The notes under the pieces: generated by a model
Told to the model about the DNA's origin: nothing
Databases searched by the model: none
The model's input: the letters and a program-made list of their open reading frames with translations, nothing else
Assembly: GCF_954871325.1 (NCBI RefSeq)
Contig: NC_088776.1
Coordinates: forward strand, 53,214,569 to 53,278,568
Direction: 5' to 3'
DNA length: 64,000 nt
Origin: Gordionus sp. m RMFG-2023
Taxonomy: Eukaryota > Nematomorpha > Gordioida > Chordodea > Parachordodidae
Made by a program: the position numbers and the translations under genes
Shown here: piece after piece, positions 23,805 through 36,396 of the stretch
Numbering within the stretch: the first letter of the stretch is position 1
How the letters are laid out: every line of letters begins with the position of its first letter

Positions 23805-26800
23805 GTAAGTAAAATGACATAAAAGTCTCCTCATAAGCATAACTTAAAAATATTTTTGGCATTTGAATTAAAATTGTTACTTTGCTTTCTCACTATAAAA
23901 AATCACAATTATAAAAAGATATTGAACCATTATTATTTTGATATAAATTATGTGATACCATTCATAATGACTAAAATATTAAACCCCATGATAAATATCT
24001 ATTTGATAATATAGTTTCGATTTCAATTTTTCGAATAGAGAAATTTTTATAGAAACTCTAGTTAATTTAAAACTAATAAATTTCAATCAATATTAGATAT
24101 CTGCAATGAATGGGTAATCATCTGATACTACAATTCAATTATGTTATTTAGCTTAATATTATTAATTCTTATATACGGCTTCGATCTCTACCTGTTTATA
24201 TGATAAGATTCTCTTTTTTATCAACATATCTACCATAATTTAGATACCACATTATTTAACCAACATTTTTATAAAAGTTTTACTTGCAAACCTTTAATCT
24301 TACATTGAACTGTAAAACTGAATTTCAATACATAATTATACAATATTTAAATAATATTTTGTTGGTATTTTTTTTAATTTTCCATGTTAATAATAAAAAG
24401 AATTATATAAAAGCTATTATAAATAATAATCATAATCTCAATTAGTATGGTTTCTTTTTGGGGACTCAATTATAGAATTTTATTTTTAATTATATAATTA
24501 TAATTTATAAATTATAATATTTTTAATTAGGTGTTATGTAAAATAAATAATTAAACAATAAAAAAAAAAAATTAGAGAGAGGAGAAGAAAATAAAACAGG
24601 TTTTATAGCAAAAACGTTAAATTAATATCAAATGATTAATATCCAGAATAAATAAACCGATGCAATAACAAATGATTAAAAATTAATAAAAAATGTAAAT
24701 ACCAAATGATAGTTTTAATAACAAATGAATATAAATGGGAAATTGTAATAGTTATGAGTATAAAAAATTGTAAAGTAAGAAAAATAACATACATTCGAAT
24801 TTTAATTTTGCTCAGATAGGCATCAAGGTCAAAGGGTATTTACTGAGACAATTAATCGTATATCCAAGTAAAAGCCTTAAAACATTTGTCTCTAATGACT
24901 TATTAAATTTTTTTTTTCAAAGAATGAAACTTATTATGAATTATTTTTTCCAAAATTCTCTATTTATTATCAAAGCGAATATATTTATTCTAACTTAAAA
25001 TCGTAAAAATACCAAATGATTCAATTCTGGAATATATTAAAAAAATGTAAATGTAGCATATTGATTTATAGATTGTATTGCTTTATATATTTTTTTTCCA
25101 ACTATTGCAAAATCGTTGTTAAATTTGCTCTTTTGCAATTAAATTTTATCGTATTGTGGAAATTCAAATTTAGAATTATAACAAATATAGACTCAGATAA
25201 AAAATAACGGTTCATGATTCAAATGATATAGGTTTGGTTTGAATCTTTAATATCTAACTTATGAATAATAAATATGTATATTATTTATAACACTTTATAC
25301 TGTGAGATTAGATCGTGTTGGAAAGGTTTTATTATTTATTGGCTTAATTACAATTATTCTAAATATCTTCTAAAAAATTTAATTTTGGTTTGTGATATAA
25401 AAGATGTTTGAAAATTATTTTTAATAAATAATAACATAACATAAAATAATAAAATCTTTTAAGATTAATAAATTACATCTCTATATATTTTATCATGTAA
25501 TAAAATGGCAAAAATATAATCTAATAAAAAAATTATTAAGTAAAAATATTTCTATTTAAGGAAAAAAATTAAACCGAAAATTAATTGTAAAAAAATCTCT
25601 AAAAATTAAAAAATGTTAAAAAGAAAAATAACATAGAAATAGAGAATTGAAGAAAAATGAAAAAGAAAATATTATTAAACATGAAAGAATAATCACAAAT
25701 GATAAGAAAAAAATTAAGAAAAGATGAGAATTATAAATTAAAAGATATCTCAAAAAGTTAGAAATAAAATAAGAAGGAAAATTTATGATAATTAAAAATT
25801 TAAGAAAAATGATGATTAAAAGGTTATAAAAATGACAAATTTTTTTAAAAATATATAAAAAATCACAATTTTTCTTCATTTTATGGGAATTTTCCTACTT
25901 TTCCTTATTTGTTAGACATCCTTTTTTGATGAATCTTTTCCCTTTTAAGATTGGGGATTTTTCTTTTCTTTATGGTAAACCGATTTTTTGACAAGAGAAA
26001 AATTTCCACGTTCAAGCTATTAATTATTTTATATATTATATTTATCATTATAAATTAATTATTTTTGTTTTTCTCCTTATATAAAGTTCACCAATTTACC
26101 GTTAAAATATAATTTCGAGTCAAAGGGTATTTACAAGCTAAGCTTCCAGTTTAAGATATGCGATGCATGGTTCGACACTATTGAAACTATTAAACACGTC
26201 AAAATAAGTAATTCAATTTTTTTACATCATTAAAAGGATTTTGAATTTTATAGAAAGCATCATATATGCTGACGAATTTAATCCATTTTCTTTCATAATT
26301 AATTTGGACCTACTTTAACCATTATTTTTGTTTTTCAAACTAAAGGATATGGATTAATGAATATGGGATGGGTAACTTCTTTGGATCATAGGGTTTATTA
26401 GATAAATAGAAAAAAATTATGTTTTATTTTATAGAAAAAATTAATTAAAAAAAACTAAGATAAAATACGATCTATAATTTGATAAACGGTTTATGTATTT
26501 AGTTAAAAATAATAAAATACTACCTTTTTTTAATTTGATTTTTATTATTAAAAGATATATATTAATAATTGTCTATGAAACTATATATTTTTTAATTAAA
26601 AAAAATAATTTGTATAGATGATAGACCTCTCAATAAATACTATGGTAAACTCTTATACTTAAAATTTATTTAAAAAAATTATAATCCATGAATCTTTGAG
26701 TTGTTTTTTATTTATAACGGAAGAAAGAAAGAAAAAAAAAGGAATTTTTCAATTTTTTTATAAGAGTATTGATTCTATAACTATGAGCTCATAAACCATC

Positions 26801-27030
26801 TTGTCAGGTTTCATAAACCACTGGATTTATTTTAGCGAAAAATGATGCCATTTTTATTTTTTAATTATGATATTTATGGAAATAAAATTAGTCATTAATA
26901 TTTAAAATTATAACTACAAAAATTAAAAAATAATTTATATAATTTAATAAATTTTTAGGAGATGATCCACAAAATATCCATAGATAATTAATTTATATTT
27001 TATAATAAGGCATAGTGTAAAATAGTATTA
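23805..27030. other. A+T-rich non-coding stretch
   Basis: No gene, RNA or element boundary supported. The long minus-strand open frame at 25616-25879 is built from AAAAAT-type runs (mostly F, I, L, Y, S) and is not credible as a gene. Confidence 0.5.
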
Positions 27031-27038
27031 AGCAAGTC
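27031..27038. repeat. MITE target-site duplication, left copy
   Basis: AGCAAGTC precedes the element; AGCAAGTT follows it at 27253-27260, matching at 7 of 8 positions. Confidence 0.65.
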
Positions 27039-27252
27039 TATATTGTTAAATGGCTCGATTTGAGCCTATTAAAAACGTATAACTCAATATTTTAGTCAGT
27101 AAAATATTTCCGAATCCTTAGAGTGTCAATTGTAGATGTCTAAACTTTATTTTATCTATGAGTAATATCGTTAGGCTGCCTAATATTTTTCTGGATAAAA
27201 TATTGAGTTAGCCGTCAAAAATCTACTCAAATCTAACTGTTTAACAACACTA
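27039..27252. mobile_element. hAT-type MITE, 214 bp
   Basis: The left end is TATATTGTTAAATGGCTCG. The right end on the other strand is TAGTGTTGTTAAACAG. Both lead inward to CTCAATATTTT and its inverse, giving an imperfect inverted repeat over most of the element. The 8-bp flanking duplication and TAGTG-type terminus fit a non-autonomous hAT. It is the same family as 44998-45217 and 18302-18400. No coding capacity. Confidence 0.75.
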
Positions 27253-27260
27253 AGCAAGTT
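27253..27260. repeat. MITE target-site duplication, right copy
   Basis: AGCAAGTT, one mismatch to 27031-27038. Confidence 0.65.
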
Positions 27261-30200
27261 CCACTAGAAATAGATTTGTTTGCTCATCATGCTTGAAATC
27301 CATATATTTATAAAATATTCTACATAAAAAAGAAGGTTCAATTCAAACTTACTATAAAAATTAAATTGTATATTAATATTTTTTATAAATTATATTCTTG
27401 TTCCGCATTAGTTTTTCTTAAGTTGATACAATTTTTTATCTTATATTATAAAAGATTCTTTATAATCAATTATTTTTAAATATTTTTAGTGTATAGATGC
27501 ATTGTTAAAATTGAAATATCCTAATGTCTTTATATTAAAAAAAGTTTTAAATGAATAATACTCCATACGATTTAACTAACCCCGGTCTCCCCTACTGGTA
27601 ATACATAAAAAATATTTATAATATGTAAATGTGTTGAATAAATCCATTGCTTTCTAAAACTTATGTAAAATAACTTAATCCATGATCCCAAAAAATTTAA
27701 AAAAATGGTTAAATTTAATTTAAAAAAATATATTATTCACATTTTGGATTTTACTATTTTTAATGTTTTACGATTGACTAATGTAAATAATAAAAGTAAA
27801 ATATTTAAAATAGAATAAACCAAGTAATATATTTTTGACTACTTATAGCTATAATCCAGGATTGATGGCTGTATATAGAAGTTGAAAAGTGCACAGTAAA
27901 CCATTTTAGATCAACAAAAATTTTCGAAAAGCTCCTTAGAAAACCAATGGAACCGGGAATCTCTACATAATTGATTCGTTTTAGTTCAAAATGAATATTG
28001 TAACTAACTTAATTTTTTTTAGCATAATAATTCCATATATCAAATAAAATAAATAATATATACTAACTTCTTTAATTTTTCTATATTTTCTGGGTAATAG
28101 GTTAGATGTGATATCTTTTCTTAAAATATTTTAAGATAGTAAATGATAGCCGATTAAAAGATTATTTTTCTTCTATTCTCACTGACTTGGGACTACACTA
28201 GTATCGATTTTACAGCGAAGACTATAATTTTCTGCTATCGAAACGACAGAAATCCTTAAAAAATAAATAAACTGGATTTACAAATACAGTCTTTATAATG
28301 ATAGTTACGAACACTTTAGCTATGATCGGAAATCAGGGCCTTTATTTTATCAAAACCATAGGTGAAAAAGTAAACAGAATAAATGAGGATTCTATTTTTG
28401 CCAGCAAATTTCTCGAAATCTTTTGGTTCAATTTACTAAGCCTTAACTCCCCTCTTGGTGATATATACCTCTTTTTTATAATGTTTTTCTAAAATAAATT
28501 ATATATGTATATTATTTTTTTGTATATTTCTTATTGTTTTTTTAAAAAAATATATTTCATTATATCGTTTACATTTATTTTTAATTGAAACTGTTTTTTT
28601 TTAAAATTATTTACAATGACTAATATTTTAATTTTATCTGAGCAATTAAGTTATAAATCTGAAACTGAGTGTTTCGATTTATACCATAGCAAATGCTATT
28701 TTTTCTTATAATTTTTTTTTACCTGGGCAATAAATAAATTGTTGAGAGAATTCATTAATTGCTTCTTAGTGTTCAATATGCATTTTAAGATTTATATATA
28801 AGTGATTATATAGGAGACATACAATATCAATATCAGATCCTCAAATTTTACATTTTAATTGTATGGCAATACTTGAAAAGTATTTGTAAAATTAATAAAA
28901 TTTTATTAAAATTGAGTAGTGTTTAAATAGAGAATTTAGATATTTAAGAGCAGGTAACTTCTACTTGTAAAATTTATTTTTTGAATATTTTTAATTTTTA
29001 TCTACGAACTTTAATTTGTAATATTTTTAAATTAAGCAAAGTCTCCGCAAAATATAATTATTATTAACAGATTCCAATTCCATAATATTCGCCAATCTAT
29101 CGATGTACAATGCTAAACGAAGCTTACTCATAATGGTTTTCCCAAAAAGTTTAAAGGGTATGATTTTAAATGTTATGTCTTAATGATATATTATTATATG
29201 TTCCTTTTCTTTACAATAAAAATAAATTAATTGTTATGGTTAAAATATAAATTAATTAATTAATGTGCCATATGACATGTCAAATTCTACATATTATGTG
29301 ATACATGAGAGGTTACTTGTCAATTGATATATTTTATTAAAAATTTTCTATATTGATTTATCTAAAAACAAACTTAGTATTATTAATAAAATAAACAATT
29401 ATATATTTGCCTATAGCTATTTTTTTTTTCTTCCTGTGATAATTTTTTTTAAAAAAAAGACTTTATTTACATGGTAGAAATCTTTAATATTATTAAATAG
29501 GAGACCCAAACGTCTATAATATTTTTATCTCTACGGATTATATTTTTCAAATTTTGTCAAAAGAAGTAATTCTTACATATTGTATCATATGTTTAAAAGC
29601 GATAGCTCCATATTAAATTATCGATCAAAAACAATTTTTTACCCATTCTCACCAGTATATTTTCATTTGAGAAAAAATTACTTTAAATTTGAAGAAATTT
29701 ATATAAAACATTCCACGATTACTAGGCTATTGATTATGCTTAGTCAGCATTTTAGCTCATCTAGAATTTTCTAGGATCAAAAATTATTACATAAGGAGCT
29801 AAATGGTGTAATTAAAAATAAAAGTGCATTAAATTTGCAAAGGAAAAAATTATTGAAATCTTAAAACAAAAAAATATATAAAAAATTAAAAAATGATTAA
29901 AGGCAAAGGTTATAACCACTGTAAAAAACGCGAAGACTGGATAAAGCGTACCAAATCTTCCTAATGATGAATAAAATTTATATTGATGCCAACACCCTGT
30001 AAAAAATATTATTAGGGCTCTCTGAAGTATTTAAAAAATTCTATAAGATAGGATATCTTTTGTTATTTAAATATTTATTCATTAAGGTATAATGATATAA
30101 TAAATTAATTTTAAAAATATAAGAATTATATTTTAAAATGAATTGAATAATTTTTTTTGTAAACTCTACGTTTAGAATCGTGGAACAATAATTTTTTGAA

Positions 30201-30769
30201 ACATCAGCTTATACATATAATTCCAACAATATCCAAAACGTTAGCTTTTATTTAAGCTTTACAGCAAAATTAGGCATCCATCTATGTTGCCATAATAAAA
30301 TATATTTTAATATAGAATCTTTGAAGAATGGGAAAATGTCAAAACGTAATTGCAGTTTAATCTTATTTGTGATAGCCTATGATCAAGGTCAAATTATTTT
30401 TCTTTCATTATAATTTGCTATTAAAAATAAAATAATTTTTTTTTTTAATTTGGATATTTTTGAAAATCATATAGTACCAACAAATATAACTTATATGATC
30501 ACATATAAAACACCTCAAATGAATAAGCCAAAGGGTAAATACATAATCCACCATGAAACTAGATCTAAAAGTAATATTTAATATAACAACTTTGATTTTT
30601 TTTCCATAGTAAGAACTCAAATTTATATTTTTGAATTCCAAAAATCATAATTATTAATTAGACATTTCATATATAACTTTTAGTGGGTAATGTTATATGA
30701 TGTTAAAGCAATAAGATCCCTTTATTTTTTAATAAATATTAACGTAAACATGTTGTTGAGTCAAATCTA
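27261..30769. other. A+T-rich non-coding stretch
   Basis: No supported gene. Pieces near 28190-28490 and 29580-29770 are open and a little less A+T-rich, but without clean splice sites. They are discussed under rejected items. Confidence 0.45.
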
Positions 30770-30905
30770 CTATATATCATCCCCCAAAAGGCGAAATCAA
30801 TTAGTTAGATTTAGAAAAAACAAGGTAAATGCTGGATTCGAACCTAGAGCTATCGAATTGTGATACACACACTGAACCGACTAGGCCACAGAAACTTTAC
30901 TCGAG
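30770..30905 (-). mobile_element. tRNA-derived SINE, 5' head and part of body
   Basis: On the minus strand, TGGCCTAGTCG (30878-30888) matches the pol III A box and GGTTCGAATCC (30834-30844) is a perfect B box, 44 bases apart end to start. This is the internal promoter of tRNA genes and tRNA-derived SINEs. The flanking acceptor-stem positions do not pair and the D arm is poor, so it is not a working tRNA. The sequence downstream of the B box (to about 30770) has no tRNA character and is likely the SINE body. The 3' end is not defined. Confidence 0.7.
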
Positions 30906-32110
30906 GACACCAAAATTTATAAGGATAAAATTACAACGCTATCTAATATTTTAATTAAACACATAAAAAAAACAATAACGTTCAATACCATACATAATTA
31001 CCCCATTTTCACAATGTCTTTTTCAAAATCAGAGTGAGGTTTTTTTCAAAACCATTTTGTCCTATCCGGATCTAAATCTATTCAATATTGAAAAAAAAAA
31101 GCATGAATTTTGCAAAAATAATAAAAATTATACGACTTAAAAAGAATATATAATTATGTAATAGGGCCAAGAAGCTTTTCTCTACCTAATTTCGGTAAAA
31201 TTTGATTATATTATTAAAAGTTCAACAAATTTTATTATGTACTTCTTACTGTGAAAAATATAGAAAATTTAGAGGAATTTTTGCAAGGACTAGAAGGTAT
31301 ATATATATATATATAAGCCTAATTTTTATAAATATTCGCTTTGATAATCTAAAGCAATTATTAACTTATCAAAAATAGATATATATAATAAGTTTTTGAA
31401 TATAGAGTATGTATTACATATTTATGAAATATTTTTAAAAAAAATAAAATATTAGAAATTATTAAATTTGTCATTTATTCAAGGAGAGGCTAATCAAGCC
31501 CATTTCCCTCAAGGTTTTATATTTATCATTTTTTTTATCATTAATAGCATACTTTATATCTACATAATATAATTTTATGATTCCCTATTTATATACGCAG
31601 TGAATAATCCTGCTTTCATTGAAGGTTTTAATATATAATATTTTAATTTTTAAAAAATAGAATTATCATTTTAATAATTACCATAATTTACATTTGCTTA
31701 ATATTATTTCAGATTTTTTGGGGCTTGCTCAAGATGTCGGGCTCAATAATGCAATAGGTTTACGCAATGTATTTTCTTTCATTTACATTATATCGAATTT
31801 CGTTTAAATATAAGTTTTCTATTATTCTATATTTTGCGTCTAATAAAGATTTGATATTTAAACTTTAATGTTTTTTTCATTCTACCCTTTTATTTTATGT
31901 CAAAAGCAAAGAATGAATTTCTTTAAATATTCAGATCCAATTTCTAAAGATAAATTTTAGGTCAATTTACAGGCATTTAAAATTCCTAAAAGCCTAAATA
32001 ATAATAACGATTTATTATCTATTTTTACAATCGTAAGCCTTCATTTTTTGAAAAGAAGTTTGTCAGGATAAATCGTTAGGAATTTCTTTCTCTAGCATTA
32101 CAAGTATAAT
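30906..32110. other. A+T-rich non-coding stretch
   Basis: Contains a short (AT)n tract near 31297-31314. Nothing else supported. Confidence 0.5.
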
Positions 32111-32112
32111 TA

Positions 32113-32200
32113 CAGTGAAACCTCTCTAATTTGGGCCTGATTGGGACCAGGAACTTTGCGCTATTCAGACAGTTAATAAATTAATCATAACTTCTTATTT
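32113..32200 (+). mobile_element. pogo/Tigger-like terminal repeat, one end
   Basis: CAGTGAAACCTCTCTAATTT follows TA at 32111-32112. This closely resembles the terminal inverted repeat of pogo/Tigger-type Tc1-mariner elements, which insert at TA. The nearby GATTGGGACCAGGAAC and CTATTCAGACAG pieces also fit the subterminal part of such elements. No matching right end was found, so this is a truncated or decayed copy. Confidence 0.6.
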
Positions 32201-33319
32201 AAAAAAGATTTTACCATCTGTTATATAGCAAAAAGATAGATTATGTTTAATAATTTTCTTATTATTTTTATTATTAATTCATCAAAACCATGAGTAAAAT
32301 TAATTTATATATTAGCCATACTTATTCATTTATTAAAAATATTTTATAAATTATTAATTTAATCATTGTTAAGCATGCTTATTTCAATATAAAATTAACC
32401 ACTCATCTATTAAAAATATTAAATATTATCATTGTAAATCTATATGAATACAGATATAAAATATACAAATAAGAGGGATAAAATTAATATCAAAATAACA
32501 TATCAAATATAAAATAAAATAAAACAATAGTGTTTTTATAAATTATTAGCTTAATTATCTACAAAATTAAATTGGTTATTTCAATAATTTAACCATTCAT
32601 CATGTTTCAATTTTAGCAAAAAGTTAAAATTAAAATATATATTTCTTTTTGTGTATCATGATTTAATGTAAATTTTCTTAACTTTTTTTTATTACTGATA
32701 GATGTAAAAAAATATTTCAACCAAAAAAATTATATTTAATTTGTCTAAGAGTGCATGAGATCAGATATCTAAGGAGACAGAATTGTTGAATAGAATTATT
32801 TTAGAGATTTTTTATGCTCAATTCGACATCAAGTGTTAAAGAATTTTTGACAAGAGCCTATTTTGAAGACCTTTTGGAAATTTTAAAATGACTGAACCAG
32901 ATGTTTTATTAGAAGCTGATACATTAGATTCATTATAACATCCGATTTTTTTTACATTAGAATGTATGAATAATTTAATTAATCAAAGTTTTATGCAAAA
33001 TTATCAAAGAAATGATATGGATTTGGCTGAAGTGAGTATGCAATTATTATTCTATACAACTTAGAATTAATACGCACTAAGAATTTTAAGAGATCTATGT
33101 GATTTTTGAAGCAAAAGGGAAATTCAAGCTTCGACTTCTACCTAGTCTAACATATATTTAAAATATTAGTAAGGAAATAATCTGTAAATAACCGTTTTAA
33201 TTAATTTTTAAATATATTTTTGACTCAAGTTAATGTATGATTTGTAATTCATCATCTGGTTCCATCCAATCATATACTATTACGATATAAATCTCGACAA
33301 AATTAAATAGTTAACTATT
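32201..33319. other. A+T-rich stretch, possibly the interior of the pogo-like element
   Basis: Around 32750-33060 the sequence is a little less A+T-rich and partly open on the plus strand (for example MTEPDVLLEADTLDSL, then a stop, then ECMNNLINQSFMQNYQ). It might be eroded transposase, but no diagnostic motif was found. Confidence 0.3.
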
Positions 33320-33338
33320 ATAAATATATAAATATATA
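33320..33338. repeat. LINE target-site duplication, copy at the 3' side
   Basis: ataaatatataaatatata, identical over 19 bases to 36378-36396. It is low-complexity but lies flush with both element ends. Confidence 0.75.
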
Positions 33339-33359
33339 TATATTTTTTTTCTTTAGCTT

Positions 33360-34560
33360 TCACCTTTTCTGGTGGTAAGCTCTTTCAACATCTCTCTCCA
33401 CTTTATGTTATTCATTGAATCTCTTTTATTTAATTTATACTTCTTTATACTGGCTCTAACTTTGCGGCCTCATTGAAGTTTTGGTCTTCCTCTTTTATGT
33501 TTGCCCATCACTTTCAAACTCTCAACCTTATTTCCTATGTAGTTCATATGCCTTCCCATTGTGTGCCCATACCACCTAAGTCTGTTTACCATTAACTTAG
33601 TCTTAATGGGCACTACCTTTAAACTACTTAGTATTCTTGTACTGTGCGCTTTATCCTTTCTTGTTATCCCAGCAATCATCCTCAGCATTCTCATCTCCAT
33701 AGTTTGTAGACTTCTCTAGTCTGATTCCTTGGTTTGCCATGTTTCCTAACATATAGAATAATTGGTTGTACTATGAAACTGTAAATTTTTCCCTTTAATT
33801 TGTGTAGGATTCATTTGTCAAATAGCACTCCAGATAAAGATCTCCACTTTCTATTGTGCCATTTGTTTATATAGTGGAGCCCAAATATTTGAAGCTTTCA
33901 AGCCGATATCTGCCATTCATTTATATAAATACTCTCTGTATCATCCCCTCCTATAACCATATGCTTCGTCTTTTCTCTATTTACTTTTAGTCCGTGCTTT
34001 TCTAGGATATTTATCCAACTTACTAATCTTTCTTTCATTTTATACTTGGATTCAGCAAGTATCACAATATCATCTGCAAATATCATATTCCACGAGACTG
34101 TTTGAGGTATAGAATGTGCTAATACATCTATTACTGTTATGAAGAGAAGTGGGCTGAGAGCCGACCCTTGATGAACTCCCTCGGCTATTGTGAAGCCTCT
34201 GAAGTACCTGTTGTGCTACGGACCATTGTTGTATGTCCCATATACATATCCTCTATTATTCTTATATATTTTTCGGGAACCTTTTTGTGGCGTAGCGCCC
34301 ACCAGATAAGTTTTTTTGGGATTCTAACGAAGGCCTTTTCTAGATCAAGAGACCATGTGTAGCTTTTTGTTTTTTTCCCTGTATTTTTCACTCATTTGTC
34401 AAATTGCGTGGATAGCATCAGTTGTTGATCTTCCAGGCATAAAGCCTAACTGATTCTTTCCCATTTCGATTATGTCTCTTAATCTTTTTTCTATTATTTT
34501 TGGTATAGTTTTAGACAGTGTGACATTAGTTTTATGCCCCTGTAATTTTGACAATTGTAT
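33360..34560 (-). pseudogene. RTE reverse transcriptase and C-terminal domain
   Basis: Minus-strand motifs in order: QLGFMPGRSTTDAIHAI (about 34450), then LEKAFVRIPKKLIWWAL with VPEKYIRIIEDMY (34390-34220), EGVHQGSALSPLLF (about 34180-34140), and the catalytic FADDIVILAES (34086-34050), then ILEKHGLKVNREKTKHM. The C-terminal part follows with MEMRMLRMIAGITRKDKA and MVNRLRWYGHTMGRHMNYI (33700-33520). These are fingers, palm and thumb of an RTE-type reverse transcriptase. The frame shifts between QLGF and LEKAF, between LEKAF and EGVHQ, and again before the tail. Against copy 1 about 50 bases are missing near 33850. Confidence 0.9.
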
Positions 34561-35559
34561 GGATCCTCTTTATTTTTGAAGACAGGAACTAGATAGCTCT
34601 GCCTCCATTTTTGAGGAACCTCTTCATTTCCAAGTATTTAGTTGTATAGATTTGTGAGGAAATGTATGCATCATCTCCTAGTGCTTTAAGGCTTTCTATT
34701 GGAATATCATCTCGACCCCTAGCTTTGTTGTTTTTCATATGCTAGAGGCATATGATTATTTTTTGTTCTGTTATTGGTGGTAAAAGGTTTTGACATGGGG
34801 AGTGTTCATCTAAATGTAGCATGTGGGGATTAAATTTAAGAAGCTCCTGAAAATATTCTTTCCATCTATTAATTATTTCTTTTTCCTTTATTATCCATTT
34901 CACACTTTATTTTTGATTACTTTCGGAGCTCCGTTTATATCCCTAGAATTCTTTTCTCGCTGTTTGGCATATCTGTATATTTTATTTTGCCCTTCTTTGG
35001 TATGTGGTTCTTCATAGATTTGGCCCTAGCCGTCGCCTTTGTAGCTATTCCTTGGATATTTTGTATCTTGTCTTGTCATCTGGATTTTTGGATTTGTACT
35101 AAATTTTATAAAGGGCTTTTTTTTCCTGCATAGTGGTTTATATGTACCACCTCATTGCACCACTGTTCTTTGTATGATTTGTTACTTCCCCTTGTCATTG
35201 TCGATTTGGCAGTGTCTATTGATCTGGATGAAAGGTCTGTCCACATTTTTCATTGACTTAAAATTTATTGTTTTAATGTTTGCATTGATTGCAAAGGCAT
35301 CTGTCATTGTTTTTAATTTACCCCATTTGATGCATGGTTCCAGTTTTATCTTGTTTTGAATGGATTTATTTGTAATGAGTGATGCGCTGCTATATCTTCT
35401 CCTGGGATGACTTTGCGTCTATTACATCTTTTAATCTTCTACAAGAGATTAGCATGTAATCTATCTGTGTTTTCCTTATACCACTTTCATATGTTATTAA
35501 ATGTCTGTCTTTTTTCCTTTAGTAGGTGTTGGTTAAGGCAAGGTCGAAGGCTTGCAAAA

Positions 35560-36020
35560 ATTTCAGTATATGCTATTCTTCATTCTTTCTCCATATCCAA
35601 AATCACCATGATGCCTTTTGTAGCTATCTCTTGTTTTTCCCACATGTGCATTTAAGTCACTACCTATTATGACTAGGTCATCCTTAGGGATTTCCATTAC
35701 AGCTTCATCAAGAATAGCTCTAAAGTCATCTTTCTCCTCTTCTTTACAACCCGTTTGAGGAGCATATACTGAAAAGTTGTGTAGTATTGATTGACCAATT
35801 CAGAGTTTTATCTTCATTAGTTTATCAGCGATCCTACTAACTTCTATCACTGAGGAGGTTAGATTTTGACTGAGGATAATACCGACACCGTTCCTATTAT
35901 TAAGAATTCCATTATATTACAATTTATACCCATCTCCAATCCTTAAAATCTTCTGAACTTTCCATTTCGTCTCTTGTATGCACGCTATATCAACTTTTCT
36001 CTTGTTCATTGATTCCAATT
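35560..36020 (-). pseudogene. RTE apurinic-type endonuclease domain
   Basis: On the minus strand MRELESMNKRKVDIACIQET followed by KWKVQKILRIGDGYK holds the Q-E-T motif that binds the catalytic metal. Then come NGVGIILSQN, SVYAPQTGCKEEEKDDF and DLVIIGSDLNAHVGKTRD, with the D-x-N motif of this nuclease fold, and HHGDFGYGER. The spacing and wording match RTE endonucleases, which nick the target DNA to prime reverse transcription. At least two stops interrupt the frame. Confidence 0.9.
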
Positions 36021-36305
36021 CCCTCATTTTACTTTGAGTGTAACAATATTCAAACTATCTAATCTTCTCTTCTTTTTTTTGACCTTTATTTTACTTTTCA
36101 CAGGATGGATGTCTACATGTCTACACCCTGCGCGTCTCTTGGAGGGAACGCCCTAACTTTCATATTAATATTTTCATTTGTTTCCTTCATTTTGTTTATT
36201 GGACAAGTATCCTTTCGGTGACCGGGGTGTCATATCTAAGCTCAATTCATCTTACCATATGTATTTACACATCAGTCATCGAAGAAAAACCTGAAAACTT
36301 TTATA

Positions 36306-36377
36306 CTCCTTACCAGGATTTAACCTGTGTCCTTCTATTTTCAAGCATACATCATAACCCATTAGGCCACCCCGGCG
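36306..36377 (-). promoter_or_regulatory. tRNA-like 5' head of the LINE (pol III A and B boxes)
   Basis: The element starts CGCCGGGGTGGCCTAATGG on the minus strand. TGGCCTAATGG (36359-36369) fits the A-box consensus TRGYNNANNNG exactly. GGTTAAATCC (36316-36325) is a B box lacking one base. It sits in ACAGGTTAAATCCTGG, whose CAGG/CCTG arms pair like a T stem. Because the target duplication encloses it, it inserted together with the LINE. Confidence 0.6.
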
Positions 36378-36396
36378 ATAAATATATAAATATATA
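36378..36396. repeat. LINE target-site duplication, copy at the 5' side
   Basis: Identical to 33320-33338 over 19 bases. Confidence 0.75.

Larger units (their letters stand above)
33339..36377 (-). mobile_element. RTE-clade LINE, nearly full length, 3.04 kb
   Basis: Reading the minus strand from 36377: a tRNA-like head, a 5' leader, an apurinic-type endonuclease, a reverse transcriptase and a C-terminal domain, ending in ...GAAAGCTAAAG and a short A-run at about 33350. A 19-base direct repeat lies flush with both ends, as expected for target-primed insertion of the whole unit. The length is close to the usual 3.2-3.3 kb of RTE elements. The coding region is broken by several frameshifts and stops, so it is inactive. 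Copies 1 (2350-2953) and 3 (3950-4440) share its 3' part. Confidence 0.92.

Noticed and set aside
25616-25879. 87-codon minus-strand frame
   Set aside because: Almost only F, I, L, Y, S and N from poly-A rich DNA; no protein-like pattern.
28190-28492. Exon-like pieces (YRFYSEDYNFLLSKRQ; GEKVNRINEDSIFASKFLEI)
   Set aside because: The first has an acceptor but no donor GT, and the second has only weak borders. Not enough to call exons.
30820-30898. A functional tRNA gene on the minus strand
   Set aside because: A and B boxes are good, but the acceptor stem does not pair and the D arm is poor, so a tRNA-derived SINE fits better.
31280-31300. A further microexon (GCAAGGACTAGAAGGTATA)
   Set aside because: It has an AG and a GT, but the core is too short and does not fit the shared phase or peptide pattern.
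34168-35655. Several open plus-strand frames (34168, 34823, 35174, 35407)
   Set aside because: They lie opposite the minus-strand RTE LINE coding region and carry no recognisable motifs; they are shadows of that gene.
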